Assembly: GCF_003628125.1 (NCBI RefSeq)
Contig: NZ_RBZU01000003.1
Location: 310,001-374,000 of the forward strand
Reading direction: 5' to 3'
Length of the DNA stretch: 64,000 nucleotides
Source: Pararobbsia silviterrae
Lineage (GTDB): Bacteria; Pseudomonadota; Gammaproteobacteria; Burkholderiales; Burkholderiaceae
Both the position numbers and the translations under genes were made by a program. Below are positions 36,277 through 44,760 of this stretch, one piece after another (the first letter of the stretch is position 1; the number at the start of each line of letters is the position of its first letter). The notes under the pieces were generated by a model. It saw only the letters and a program-made list of their open reading frames with translations. It made no database searches and was not told the origin of the DNA.

Positions 36277-38046
36277 ATGAAAAATCTAGACCGCAATCCA
36301 CAAGACTTCACCGCTGGCGACGAGCGAAAACGCACGGTCGAAGACATTCGTACGCATCGCGTGGCCGGCAATTTGGCAGGTGCAATACAAATTTGTATTG
36401 CCGCGAAAGCAAGATGGCCTCAAGATTTTTTCTTCGCAAAAATACTTGCAGACTTACACTTTCAAGAGGGCGCACACGAAACTGCATTTGTAGCATTGGC
36501 GGACTTTCTTGCACTTATTCCTCCGAGCCATCGACTCATCAGTGATTTTGCCACTCGCTATCATAGATTTCGACGGACTCTTCCACGCGACCAAATGTCG
36601 AAATATGCGGCGATGCTTTTGGACGCAATCAAGGAAACCAAAATTGACGTATCGGTCGCCCAATCTGCAAAAAAAATTATAAGCCCCGACGCAATTCTTC
36701 CCTTGGGCAACATGGAGGATAAGCGTAGTCGCGAATTTATCAAGCTGCTGCGCGATGACTCCAAGTTCGAAAACTTTGTAAAGCTTGAACGCGAATTTGA
36801 AGAGCACAACGCCCAACAGCTCGCCTACATTCTTGACGTGCATATCTTAAATCGCACGCGCAGCATCAAAACATACCGAATTGATTTATTTTGTGTTTCG
36901 ACTTACGAGAAGCTCGGCCTTTTAGACAAAGCACTAAAGGTAACTACCGAACTTTTATCGGTAAAACTTAACTCAATCGCCATCAGATCTCTTTTCCGAA
37001 TTTGCCGACTAAAAAAACACTATGCGCCTGCTGATGCGTTACTCGAAGAGCATCCCGCGCTCATAAGAGCAAACGATTTCAATGTGCTCTACGAATTCGT
37101 TTATTATTTCGAATTCAAGAATGATTTTCACATGGTGCAAAGTGTACTACGCACGCTAGACAAGAGTTTTGCTACGAACATACCGGTACTTCGAACCGTT
37201 AGAAATTTTTATATTCGCTTCGGCTTGCTTGATGAGGCGAAACGACTGGAAGGAGCTCTGTATCCTCGCGGCGCAAGAGCGGCCAAGAAGAAATATACAG
37301 CGGAAGTAGCCGAAACGGAGTTGGAGCTTTACTCGCAGTTGGAGCATCAGAAACAACTCGCCGCAATCAGTGATCTGACGACAGGCATATCGCACGAATT
37401 GGGCCAACCTATAACGAATATCCGATACACAATTCAATACCATAGACGATTATTCGCGAAGGAGCTGTCTATCGACGCCGTATCGAAGGTATTCGATTCC
37501 ATATTGGAAGAGACCGCACGCATGGGCGGCCTCATCCGCAGACTGGCTCCGCTTACGTCGAGTCGCGGAGTAGTGGAGCAATTTGACGTTATGGATCGAA
37601 TTCGCAAGCGCGTCGAAGGTGAGGAACCGCGATTACAGGAAGGAAAAATCAAGGTGCATATATCGCCGAAACATCCAATTCAGTTGACCGGCGACCCCGT
37701 TAAATTCGATCAACTTGTCAGCAATCTCTTACTGAATTCTATCGATGCCATCAACGAACGAAAGGAAACACGAGACAACAAAATAGACATATTGATTGAA
37801 AATAATGCTCAAGAAATTCGAGTCCTCTTCTCCGACTCCGGAATTGGCATTCCGTTCGGCAATCGAAACAAAATATTTGACCCATTTTTCTCCACCAAAC
37901 CCCCTGGAAAGGGAGAAGGCCTTGGTCTCTTCATCGTGTGGAATTTATTAAAAATGTTGGGGGGACGCATATCTGTCGACTCAAAACACAGTGACGGAGC
38001 GAAGTTTATTATCAACATCCCTCATCATCCAGATAATCAAAGCTAG
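36277..38046 (+). CDS. Soluble histidine kinase with N-terminal helical (TPR-like) repeats
   Basis: A 589-aa protein. Residues 1-340 are helical repeats resembling TPRs with no membrane segment. A short coiled coil (ELELYSQLEHQKQLAA) precedes the DHp H box, with phospho-acceptor H373 in TTGISHELGQPI. The ATPase is complete: N box with N483/N487 (QLVSNLLLNSIDAI), G1 DSGIGIPFG (520-528), F box FDPFFSTKP, and G2 GEGLGLF. A soluble repeat-sensor kinase with an adjacent receiver is the DtcA-DtcB arrangement of Detocs. It is AT-rich (one 60-base sample was 47% GC) in a genome well above 60%, a sign of recent transfer. The receiver gene starts 8 nt downstream. Confidence 0.9.
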   Translation: MKNLDRNPQDFTAGDERKRTVEDIRTHRVAGNLAGAIQICIAAKARWPQDFFFAKILADLHFQEGAHETAFVALADFLALIPPSHRLISDFATRYHRFRRTLPRDQMSKYAAMLLDAIKETKIDVSVAQSAKKIISPDAILPLGNMEDKRSREFIKLLRDDSKFENFVKLEREFEEHNAQQLAYILDVHILNRTRSIKTYRIDLFCVSTYEKLGLLDKALKVTTELLSVKLNSIAIRSLFRICRLKKHYAPADALLEEHPALIRANDFNVLYEFVYYFEFKNDFHMVQSVLRTLDKSFATNIPVLRTVRNFYIRFGLLDEAKRLEGALYPRGARAAKKKYTAEVAETELELYSQLEHQKQLAAISDLTTGISHELGQPITNIRYTIQYHRRLFAKELSIDAVSKVFDSILEETARMGGLIRRLAPLTSSRGVVEQFDVMDRIRKRVEGEEPRLQEGKIKVHISPKHPIQLTGDPVKFDQLVSNLLLNSIDAINERKETRDNKIDILIENNAQEIRVLFSDSGIGIPFGNRNKIFDPFFSTKPPGKGEGLGLFIVWNLLKMLGGRISVDSKHSDGAKFIINIPHHPDNQS

Positions 38047-38054
38047 GACTCAAT

Positions 38055-38483
38055 ATGAACACCGTACTACTGGTGGAAGACGAAAGCAAAACAGCCGAAG
38101 TACTCAAACAAGCCCTTGAAAGTGAGGGCATCGACGTGACCTGGGTGTCCGAGGGAAACGCCGCCCTCGAACTTATGGATAATGGAAAATTTGATCTCAT
38201 TATTCTAGACCTGAAATTACCGGGGATGACTGGCGATCAAACGTTGGAAGAAATTCGGAAAATCGACCCCTATATTGACGTAGTCGTCTACACAAATTAC
38301 CAAGATCCCCCAGTTATGCAAAAGCTTATTAATCTTGGTGTAGAAGGTTACATAAGCAAAGGAGCGTCGGCGGATCTATGGGAAACCGTGGATAAGATAA
38401 AGGGAATACTCGATCCATTCACAGAAGATGAGCGAGAGAAACTTTTGAATTCCGTCCCGCCGGACACTTTTAAAGATATATAA
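38055..38483 (+). CDS. Receiver-only response regulator
   Basis: A 142-aa REC domain. The acidic pair is E8-D9 (LLVEDE), phospho-acceptor D52 (IILDLKLPGM), switch Thr T80 (VVVYTNY) and conserved Lys K102 (GYISKGAS): all phosphotransfer residues are intact. There is no output domain; a 20-residue charged tail follows the REC fold. AGGA lies 6 nt before the ATG. It should receive phosphate from the kinase and either switch the adjacent PIN protein or act as a phosphate buffer like DtcB (inference). Confidence 0.92.
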   Translation: MNTVLLVEDESKTAEVLKQALESEGIDVTWVSEGNAALELMDNGKFDLIILDLKLPGMTGDQTLEEIRKIDPYIDVVVYTNYQDPPVMQKLINLGVEGYISKGASADLWETVDKIKGILDPFTEDEREKLLNSVPPDTFKDI

Positions 38484-38494
38484 ACGGGTGTCTT

Positions 38495-39067
38495 ATGCAG
38501 CGAAAGTACGTGCTGGATACGAATGCGTATGCCATCTTATTTCAAATGCCGCGCGGAGAGTCATTTTTAAGACTTCAAGAAAAAATTAAAATAGATGGCG
38601 TTTTGAAATTTTTTCTACCGGAAATAGTTTCAATGGAAATTCATTCCGTGATTGGGAAATATCGACGAGGAAGCGTGAGCGAAGCCAACACATCGTGCGG
38701 AAGACTTTTCTCCGGAAACGATGGAATTGCGTCGTGCATCAATATCTGCCATACAGCAAGGCGACCGCGAATGAAGGGCAAAGTGTTTAAGGCTTTGCAG
38801 AAAATGATGGACGATATCGAGAATCAAAACGGCGACATCCAGGCGACATTGCTTCCCTTGGGTCAATCTGAGTTGAATCGCGGGAAAGATTTTCTACGAC
38901 AGCACGCACACCGATATTCGTTTGGATCTCACGATGCACTTGTTGCGGGCACAGTATCAGTAGCCCTGGCTGCAGGTGACTCGCTGACACTTGTCACGTC
39001 GGACAGAGGCCTAAAGGCGCTATGCAAAGACAACAATATCGATGTGTTTGATCCGCTTTTAGGTTGA
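38495..39067 (+). CDS. PIN-domain endoribonuclease, candidate effector of the kinase operon
   Basis: A 190-aa single PIN domain with the four acidic metal ligands in order: D8 (YVLDTNAYAI), E48 (IVSMEIHS), D147 (SFGSHDALVAGT), D170 (LVTSDRGLKAL). PIN proteins are Mg-dependent RNases, often tRNA-specific VapC-type toxins. There is no VapB-like antitoxin beside it; its upstream partners are a kinase and a receiver 11 nt away. GGGTG precedes the ATG. It is most simply an RNase whose activity is gated by the two-component pair. Confidence 0.85.
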   Translation: MQRKYVLDTNAYAILFQMPRGESFLRLQEKIKIDGVLKFFLPEIVSMEIHSVIGKYRRGSVSEANTSCGRLFSGNDGIASCINICHTARRPRMKGKVFKALQKMMDDIENQNGDIQATLLPLGQSELNRGKDFLRQHAHRYSFGSHDALVAGTVSVALAAGDSLTLVTSDRGLKALCKDNNIDVFDPLLG

Positions 39068-39244
39068 TGACTCCGACAAATCATCTGCGCCGGTGAAGCA
39101 CTTTATTGTCATCTGCTAGCACTTCCGTCGCGCAGACGAAAGGCGGCACGGCGAATTCATTTGCGCGTAGCGTTCCAGACTGGGCCGCTTAGCGACGCTC
39201 GGTCGGAACGAGTCGGCCGCCGAACGATGGAGGGCTAGCGGACC

Positions 39245-39344
39245 GTTCCCAGTTTGTTCCCATATATAGATGTGTTGGGAACAACTTGGGAACAAATTAA
39301 TCCAGGCAAATCAATCACCTGCCCAACTTGTTCCCAATGTTCCC
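39245..39344. repeat. Iteron cluster B: six TGTTCCC/GGGAACA repeats near attR
   Basis: GTTCCCA at 39245, TGTTCCC at 39255, GGGAACA at 39277 and 39288, TGTTCCC at 39329 and 39338: six copies of the motif found at 22377-22550. The orientation switches, giving a partly dyad-symmetric cluster. Placement at the other end of the element recalls the separate ori and crr regions of P4. Confidence 0.75.
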
Positions 39345-39589
39345 ACCGGTTCACACGCAGCGACACCAGAATGCGTATCGTCGGTGGGTACTTTTCCGGG
39401 AACCTTCGCCAATTCAAGGCTCGTAACCCGCTGCGGACAACGGTGTTCGACAGAGCGCGAGGCGGAAACGACATCATCGAACCCCTGAGAGTCTTGCTGG
39501 ACGAAATGATCTGTTTTTCCGGGTACTTGGTCGGGTACTTTTTTAAAAAATATCCCGGAATATCCCGCCAATAAACGCTGATATACAGA

Positions 39590-39610
39590 CACCGCCTCCG
39601 CCAGGACACC
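39590..39610 (+). repeat. attR: 21-bp direct repeat of the tRNA-Ser 3' end
   Basis: An exact copy of 20203-20223 that includes the last bases of tRNA-Ser. No intact tRNA lies upstream of it, so this is the right border of the island and the left border of older inserted DNA. Confidence 0.9.
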
Positions 39611-39790
39611 CTTCGAAACCCCGTCAGATCTAGCTTCCACCCCTCTCAAAGCCAATACCAGAAAGGGTTTCACGGATTTCAAGTGTTTCATCGTGTACCA
39701 AGCTGTAGCAGGCTTTACCACGTTTGGTGTGGGTAACTTTTCGGGGTAACTTGGTTTTTCCAAAAACGAGTTACCCACACGGAGTTACCC

Positions 39791-39910
39791 ATGGCCCGAC
39801 ATCTTCTCTCGGCCTCGACATGCAAGACCGCCACGAACGAGGGCTTGAAGATCCGCAACGTTCATCCGTCTTACCTGCGCCAACAGCGGGAACACTATCG
39901 AATCCCGTGA
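39791..39910 (+). pseudogene. Integrase 5' fragment (39 codons)
   Basis: Encodes MARHLLSASTCKTATNEGLK followed by IRNVHPSYL and then a stop. The first part is the standard N-terminus of DUF4102-type tyrosine integrases; the rest has lost the family pattern. Its distance from attR (about 180 nt) matches that of the intact integrase from attL (about 150 nt). Confidence 0.65.
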
Positions 39911-39973
39911 TTCCGTTGATTTATCGCATATCGGATCGGTCCAAGTGCGCGACCGCAAGAAGCATCTCGATAA

Positions 39974-40043
39974 GACCTCTGTTTCAAAATCACCCACAGG
40001 TAATTTTCAAAATTACCTACAGGTCATTTCCAATACAGAGGTC
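39974..40043. repeat. Nested inverted and tandem repeat
   Basis: Outer 9-bp arms GACCTCTGT (39974-39982) and ACAGAGGTC (40035-40043) enclose a perfect palindrome AGGTAATTTT-C-AAAATTACCT (39998-40018). In addition, TTTCAAAATCACCCACAGGT and TTTCAAAATTACCTACAGGT are tandem copies 23 bp apart. Such an array is typical of a protein-binding or recombination site. Confidence 0.7.
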
Positions 40044-40394
40044 ACGTGAGGCGACAGTCGGCCAACCGCGGCGCTTAGTGCGAAACGTCGAGGGGCGGCT
40101 TCCGCAAGCGATCCGGACACGCGTTTAACACATTTAAATCCTCGAATCTTCGCGCGTGCGCATGGGTCTCGCATCGGGTCGAACACCCCTGCCGAGCTCC
40201 CCCCATTGGTGCGTTCCAAACACCCATCCGATTTATTTTGAAAATGCGAGACACCATGTCATGCCGCATTCGAAGGACGGGGAATAATTTCTAGGCGATG
40301 ACGAGTCCGGCACGCGAAGCCTGCGCAACGTCCCATGCCCTCAACGATCCATCGCATCAAACAAGTCAAATTCAAGACCTATCGGGGAACGTCT

Positions 40395-41741
40395 ATGGGG
40401 TATCTGTCGCCAATCGGTTCCAGCTTTGCGAGCGTGAAGCGCATGGCGGACTTGCCCATGACGCTCGCGTCGCTGTGTCTGCTTCTGAGTGCATGCGGGG
40501 GCGACTCGCCGCCGACGTCGAGTACATCTGCGAGTACGCCGCCGATAACGTCCTATACGATCGGCGGGACGATCACCGGGTTGGCGACCAGCGAATCGAT
40601 GACGCTGCTCGACAACGGAGGCGACACGCTGACATTGGCTGCCAATGGCGCTTTCACCTTCGCCACGCCTGTCGCGCCCAACCAAGCCTATGCGGTCACG
40701 ATCAATACGTCGCCCATGTGGCAAAACTGCGTGATCACAAACGACAACGGTGTGGCCACGGCCAAGGTGACCCAAGTCAAGGTCACCTGCGCGGCCGCGT
40801 CAGCGCAGGTGTCGACTTTGGCTGGCCAGCCGCGCACCGCGGGATCGACCAACGGTTCCGGCACGGGCGTCCTGTTCGACTTTCCCAGTGGCGTGGCGGT
40901 CGACGCCAGTGGCAATGTCTACGTGGCCGATTCCTTTAGCAATGAGATTCGCCAAATCACTTCGGGCGTCGTGAGCACGCTAGCGGGCTCGCCCGGACCC
41001 GGCGCCGCGTTGGACGGCACCGGCTCGAGCGCTTCGTTCTACGATCCCACTGGCGTGGCGGTCGACGTCAGCGGCAATGTCTACGTGGCCGATCACGGTA
41101 ACAACGAGATTCGCATCGTGACGCCTTTGGGCGTCGTGAGCACGCTGGCGGGCTCGACGACCGGCGGCGCGGCTGACGGCACCGGTGCGCTCGCCAGGTT
41201 CGCCGGTCCCAGTGCCGTGGCGGTCGACGTCAGCGGCAATGTCTACGTGGCCGATCACGGTAACAACGAGATTCGCATCGTGACGCCTGCGGGCGTCGTG
41301 AGCACACTGGCCCGCTCGTTCAATGGTCCCGAGGGCGTGGCGGTCGACGCCAGTGGCAATGTCTACGTGGCCGATAGCGGAAACAACGAGATTCGCAAAA
41401 TCACGCCTACGGGCGTTGTGAGCACGTTAGCGGGCTCGACGACCTCGGGCTCGGCTGACGGCACCGGCTCGGGCGCTTCGTTCGACTATCCCGCTGGCGT
41501 GGCAGTCGATGCCAGCGGCAACGTCTACGTGGCCGACTACGGTAACAACGAGATTCGCAAAATTACGCCTTTGGGCGTCGTGACCACGCTGGCGGGCTCG
41601 ACGACCCCCGGCGACGTGGACGGCACGGGCTCCGCCGCCGCGTTCGACGGTCCCTATGGCGTTGCGGTCGACGCCAGCGGCAATGTCTACGTGGCCGAAT
41701 ACGATGGCCAAGAGATTCGCGAAATCACACCGGGTCCGTAA
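40395..41741 (+). CDS. NHL-repeat lipoprotein
   Basis: A 448-aa exported protein. The ATG at 40395 has GGGGA 7 nt upstream. The signal segment LPMTLASLCLLLSACGG ends in lipobox LLSAC, so it is probably a lipoprotein. After a Ser/Thr linker and a small beta domain with a Cys pair (WQNCVIT, KVTCAA) come at least six NHL repeats (GVAVDASGNVYVADxGNNEIRKITPxGVVSTLAG), expected to form a beta propeller. The repeats are nearly identical in DNA, suggesting recent internal duplication. Function unknown; such propellers bind proteins or sugars at the surface. It lies 0.8 kb beyond the island's attR. Confidence 0.88.
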   Translation: MGYLSPIGSSFASVKRMADLPMTLASLCLLLSACGGDSPPTSSTSASTPPITSYTIGGTITGLATSESMTLLDNGGDTLTLAANGAFTFATPVAPNQAYAVTINTSPMWQNCVITNDNGVATAKVTQVKVTCAAASAQVSTLAGQPRTAGSTNGSGTGVLFDFPSGVAVDASGNVYVADSFSNEIRQITSGVVSTLAGSPGPGAALDGTGSSASFYDPTGVAVDVSGNVYVADHGNNEIRIVTPLGVVSTLAGSTTGGAADGTGALARFAGPSAVAVDVSGNVYVADHGNNEIRIVTPAGVVSTLARSFNGPEGVAVDASGNVYVADSGNNEIRKITPTGVVSTLAGSTTSGSADGTGSGASFDYPAGVAVDASGNVYVADYGNNEIRKITPLGVVTTLAGSTTPGDVDGTGSAAAFDGPYGVAVDASGNVYVAEYDGQEIREITPGP

Positions 41742-41744
41742 GCA

Positions 41745-41861
41745 AGCGATGGTCGCGAACGTGCAGGCCGCTGCAACCTTCTTCACAGCGTTGTTAAACG
41801 TATCCGCCGCATAAACATTTCCACCGGTATCGACCGCTTCATCGAACACGTCGCCCCCACG
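41745..41861 (-). pseudogene. Antisense NHL-repeat remnant
   Basis: On the minus strand this stretch reads FDEAVDTGGNVYAADTFNNA then VKKVAAAC, clearly one NHL repeat, but it has no start or remainder. It points back toward the intact NHL gene, so it is the relic of a second, inverted NHL-repeat gene. Confidence 0.65.
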
Positions 41862-42154
41862 AAAATGTATTCGTCGCTGACGCGGAGATCCGGCATTGCT
41901 ATGCGACCGGTCTCTTTGGGTCATTCACGGCGGATAAAGATATAACACCGCGGTTGGGACATCGCATCGGATAGACGAGGAAGTCAGTATCGCTGAAGCC
42001 CAATACCAGCGAGGCGGAGCGGGTGGTTAGCGGAGGCGCCGACACCGACGCCGAACCACCAAGCTGAGGCACCCGCACAAACATACCCGCGTCCATCGAC
42101 CCAACAATGAACGCAACCGCTCGCACGCCCTCGCAACTCCTCTCGTCCCTAAAA

Positions 42155-43600
42155 CTAAACCGCCAACACCGTCACCGCCTTACTCACCAAATAAGGCTCA
42201 AACGCTTCCGGTCCGCCTTCCGATCCATACCCCGAATCCTTGACGCCGCCGAACGGCATCTCCGGCCACGGCGTCGCGCCCTGGTTGATCCAGAGCATGC
42301 CGACCTCAAGCGCTTGCGACAGCGCATGAACCGTACGCACCGAGCGCGTGAACGCATATCCCGCAAGGCCAAACGGCAACCGGTTCGCTTCCGCGATCGC
42401 GTCCTCGATACGATCAAACGATCGTATCGCCGCAACCGGCCCAAACGGCTCATTGTTGAAGACATCGGCTTCAAGCGGCACGTCCGACAACACCGTCGGC
42501 GCGAAGAAATTGCCGTCGCCGCCGAGACGCTCTCCGCCCGTCTCGATCTTCGCGCCCACCGCGCGCGCGTCGTCGATCACCTTGACCATCGCCGACACAC
42601 GTCGTGCATTCGCGAGCGGACCCAGCGTCGTACCCGGCGTCAGCCCGTCGCCGATCTTGAGACGCTCCGCATGCGCGACCAGCGCACGCGTGAACGTCTC
42701 GCGAATGCTCGAATGCACGAGAAAACGCGTCGGCGAAATGCAGACCTGCCCCGCATTGCGATACTTCGCGCCGCCCGCGGCCTGCACGGCAAGCTCGACA
42801 TCCGCATCCTCGGCCACGATGACCGGTGCATGACCGCCAAGCTCCATCGTGGCCCGCTTCATATGCTGACCGGCCAACGACGCAAGCTGCTTACCCACCG
42901 CCGTCGACCCGGTAAACGTGATCTTGCGAATCACCGGATGCGCGACCAGGTACTGCGAAATCTGCGCCGGATCGCCATACACCAACCCCACAACCCCCGC
43001 AGGCACGCCCGCATCGGCAAACGCGCGTATCAGCTCCGCCGGTGACGCCGGCGTCTCCTCAGGCGCCTTCACGATAAACGAACACCCCGTCGCCAGCGCC
43101 GCCGACAACTTGCGCACGACCTGATTGACCGGGAAATTCCACGGCGTAAACGCCGCCACCGGTCCCACAGGCTCCTTGAGCACCCACTGCTGCGCATTCG
43201 GATTGCGCGGCGGCACGATGCGCCCGTACGTACGCCGTCCCTCGTCGGCAAACCACTCGAGCACGTCGGCCGCGGCGCCGACCTCGATACGCGCTTCGGC
43301 AAGCGGCTTGCCCTGCTCGCGCGTCATCAACGCCGCAATCTCCTCGATCCGCTCGCGGATCAACCCAGCCGCCTTGCGCATCAACGCCGCGCGCTCGTGC
43401 GCCGGCGTCCGACGCCAAATCGCGAAGCCCGCCTGCGCCGCCCGCGCCGCATCCTCCAGATCACGAAGCCCGGCGCGCGCGACCTTGCCAATCACCAGAC
43501 CGGTCGCGGGATTCACCACATCGAGCGTCGCGCCGCCCTCGGCATCACGCCACTGCCCATCGATAAACAACTGCGTATCGCGATATTGACCTTGACTCAT
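42155..43600 (-). CDS. NAD(P)-dependent aldehyde dehydrogenase, succinate-semialdehyde dehydrogenase type
   Basis: A 481-aa ALDH with catalytic Glu in MELGGHAP, nucleophile Cys in [19 protein letters not shown] cofactor segment and NNEPFGPVA: the pattern of GabD/SSADH-like enzymes. MSQGQYRD at 43600 has GAGAG upstream; the frame extends 45 nt further without support. It follows an alcohol dehydrogenase on the same strand, so the pair should convert an alcohol to an acid via its aldehyde. Substrate not determined. Confidence 0.92.
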   Translation of the reverse strand: MSQGQYRDTQLFIDGQWRDAEGGATLDVVNPATGLVIGKVARAGLRDLEDAARAAQAGFAIWRRTPAHERAALMRKAAGLIRERIEEIAALMTREQGKPLAEARIEVGAAADVLEWFADEGRRTYGRIVPPRNPNAQQWVLKEPVGPVAAFTPWNFPVNQVVRKLSAALATGCSFIVKAPEETPASPAELIRAFADAGVPAGVVGLVYGDPAQISQYLVAHPVIRKITFTGSTAVGKQLASLAGQHMKRATMELGGHAPVIVAEDADVELAVQAAGGAKYRNAGQVCISPTRFLVHSSIRETFTRALVAHAERLKIGDGLTPGTTLGPLANARRVSAMVKVIDDARAVGAKIETGGERLGGDGNFFAPTVLSDVPLEADVFNNEPFGPVAAIRSFDRIEDAIAEANRLPFGLAGYAFTRSVRTVHALSQALEVGMLWINQGATPWPEMPFGGVKDSGYGSEGGPEAFEPYLVSKAVTVLAV

Positions 43601-43644
43601 CGTTCTCTCTTCGACTGACTGACTACCCATCGCACGAACGCGCA

Positions 43645-44694
43645 TTACGGCGTCGCGACCAGACGCCCCTTCGCCGTGCCGTTCTTCAGCGCGTCGAGCG
43701 CGCCGCTGACCTCGCTCATCGGCATCGTCGTCATCGGGATCGGCGCAATACGACCCGTCTTGAGCAACTCGATCAGTTCGCGCATCTCGTCGATCGTGCC
43801 GACATAGGATCCCCGGAGCGTCATCTGACGCATCGGCAACAACGCGGTCGACAACGGCAACGTGCCGCCGAACAGACCGACGACGACAATGCAGCCGCCC
43901 TTGCCGATGATCGACGTCGCCGCCTTGAGCGTCGCGCTCGCACCGACGAAATCGACCACGTTCAGCGGCTTTCTCGACGAGATCTGCTTGAGCGCATCGA
44001 GATTCGGATCGTTGACGGAATTGATCACCGCATCGGCGCCCATCTCGAGCGCCGCCGACAGCCGCTCGTCGTTGATGTCGACCACGACGATCTTCGACGC
44101 AATCAAATGCCGCGCGAGATTCACGGCCGTGAGCCCGACCCCGCCCGCGCCGAAAATCACGAGCACATCGTCGGCGCTCGCCGCGGTCAGCTTGCGAAGC
44201 GCGCTATACGCAGTCAAACCCGAACACGCCGAAACCGCCGCGACGTTCGGATCGAGGTCGCCGTAATCGACGAGATAGCGCTCGTGCGGCACGACCACAT
44301 ATTCGCTGAAGCCGCCATGACGCCGCGTGCCGATCGGACGCGGCGTCTCGCAATTGACCTCCTCGCCACCCAGACACCGTACGCACGCACCGCAGCCGAT
44401 CCACGGAAACACGGCAAAGCGCCGCCCGGACGGCACATGCGCATCCGGTCCCGCTTCCACGACCGTACCCGCGATTTCATGACCGAGCGTGAACGGCAGC
44501 TTGAGCCCCAGATCGGCCAGCACGGCGCGCTTGCCGTCGCCGAGATCGAAATAGCCGTCGCGAATGTGAACGTCGCTATGACAGACCCCGCACGCATCGA
44601 CCTTGAGCAGCACCTCGGTCCCCGTCGGCGTCGGCCGCTCAGCAAGCACCGCCTGAAGCGGTTTGCCCCAATCGACTATCTGATAGCTCTTCAT
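43645..44694 (-). CDS. Zinc-dependent alcohol dehydrogenase (MDR family)
   Basis: A 349-aa medium-chain dehydrogenase. Catalytic zinc ligands are in CGVCHSD and GHEIAG; four structural-zinc cysteines lie in [16 protein letters not shown]; the Rossmann motif is GAGGVG. Start 44694 ([10 protein letters not shown]) is preferred because GCAGGAG lies upstream and homologues begin this way; an ATG at 44715 is in frame. The ALDH gene follows 44 nt downstream, and together they form an alcohol-oxidising pair behind a porin. Confidence 0.92.
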   Translation of the reverse strand: MKSYQIVDWGKPLQAVLAERPTPTGTEVLLKVDACGVCHSDVHIRDGYFDLGDGKRAVLADLGLKLPFTLGHEIAGTVVEAGPDAHVPSGRRFAVFPWIGCGACVRCLGGEEVNCETPRPIGTRRHGGFSEYVVVPHERYLVDYGDLDPNVAAVSACSGLTAYSALRKLTAASADDVLVIFGAGGVGLTAVNLARHLIASKIVVVDINDERLSAALEMGADAVINSVNDPNLDALKQISSRKPLNVVDFVGASATLKAATSIIGKGGCIVVVGLFGGTLPLSTALLPMRQMTLRGSYVGTIDEMRELIELLKTGRIAPIPMTTMPMSEVSGALDALKNGTAKGRLVATP

Positions 44695-44760
44695 GAATCC
44701 GTTTGCTCCTGCCATGAAATGGAAAACCCGACGCGCGCCTCGATGGCGTTCGGCGACGCG

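Larger units (their letters stand above)
20203..39610. mobile_element. P4-like integrative element (genomic island, about 19.4 kb) in tRNA-Ser
   Basis: Bounded by identical 21-bp repeats. Its contents run: tyrosine integrase next to attL; iterons; primase/helicase; an operon of small ORFs; AlpA regulator; hypothetical protein; Fic-STAND operon; serine recombinase; kinase-receiver-PIN operon; a second iteron cluster; attR. No capsid, tail, portal or conjugation genes are present, so it is a satellite or replicating island needing outside help to move (inference). Base composition varies, and the 36.3-39.1 kb part is far more AT-rich than the host. Confidence 0.9.
39611..40394. other. Remnant of a second tRNA-Ser element
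   Basis: Beyond attR, the block AAAGCCAATACCA (39648-39660) matches 20251-20263 just inside attL. An inverted repeat TGTGGGTAAC/GTTACCCACA (39728-39737, 39770-39779) lies before a broken integrase start (39791), then the structured repeat at 39974-40043. No complete gene is present before 40395. This looks like the left end of an older, mostly deleted P4-type element. Confidence 0.6.

Noticed and set aside
38495..39067. PIN gene as an ordinary VapBC toxin
   Set aside because: No antitoxin-sized AbrB/RHH gene beside it; it is coupled to a kinase and receiver instead.
39587..39610. Second tRNA-Ser gene at the right border
   Set aside because: Only the 3' 14 bases of the tRNA are present; the rest of the cloverleaf is absent, so it is an attachment repeat.
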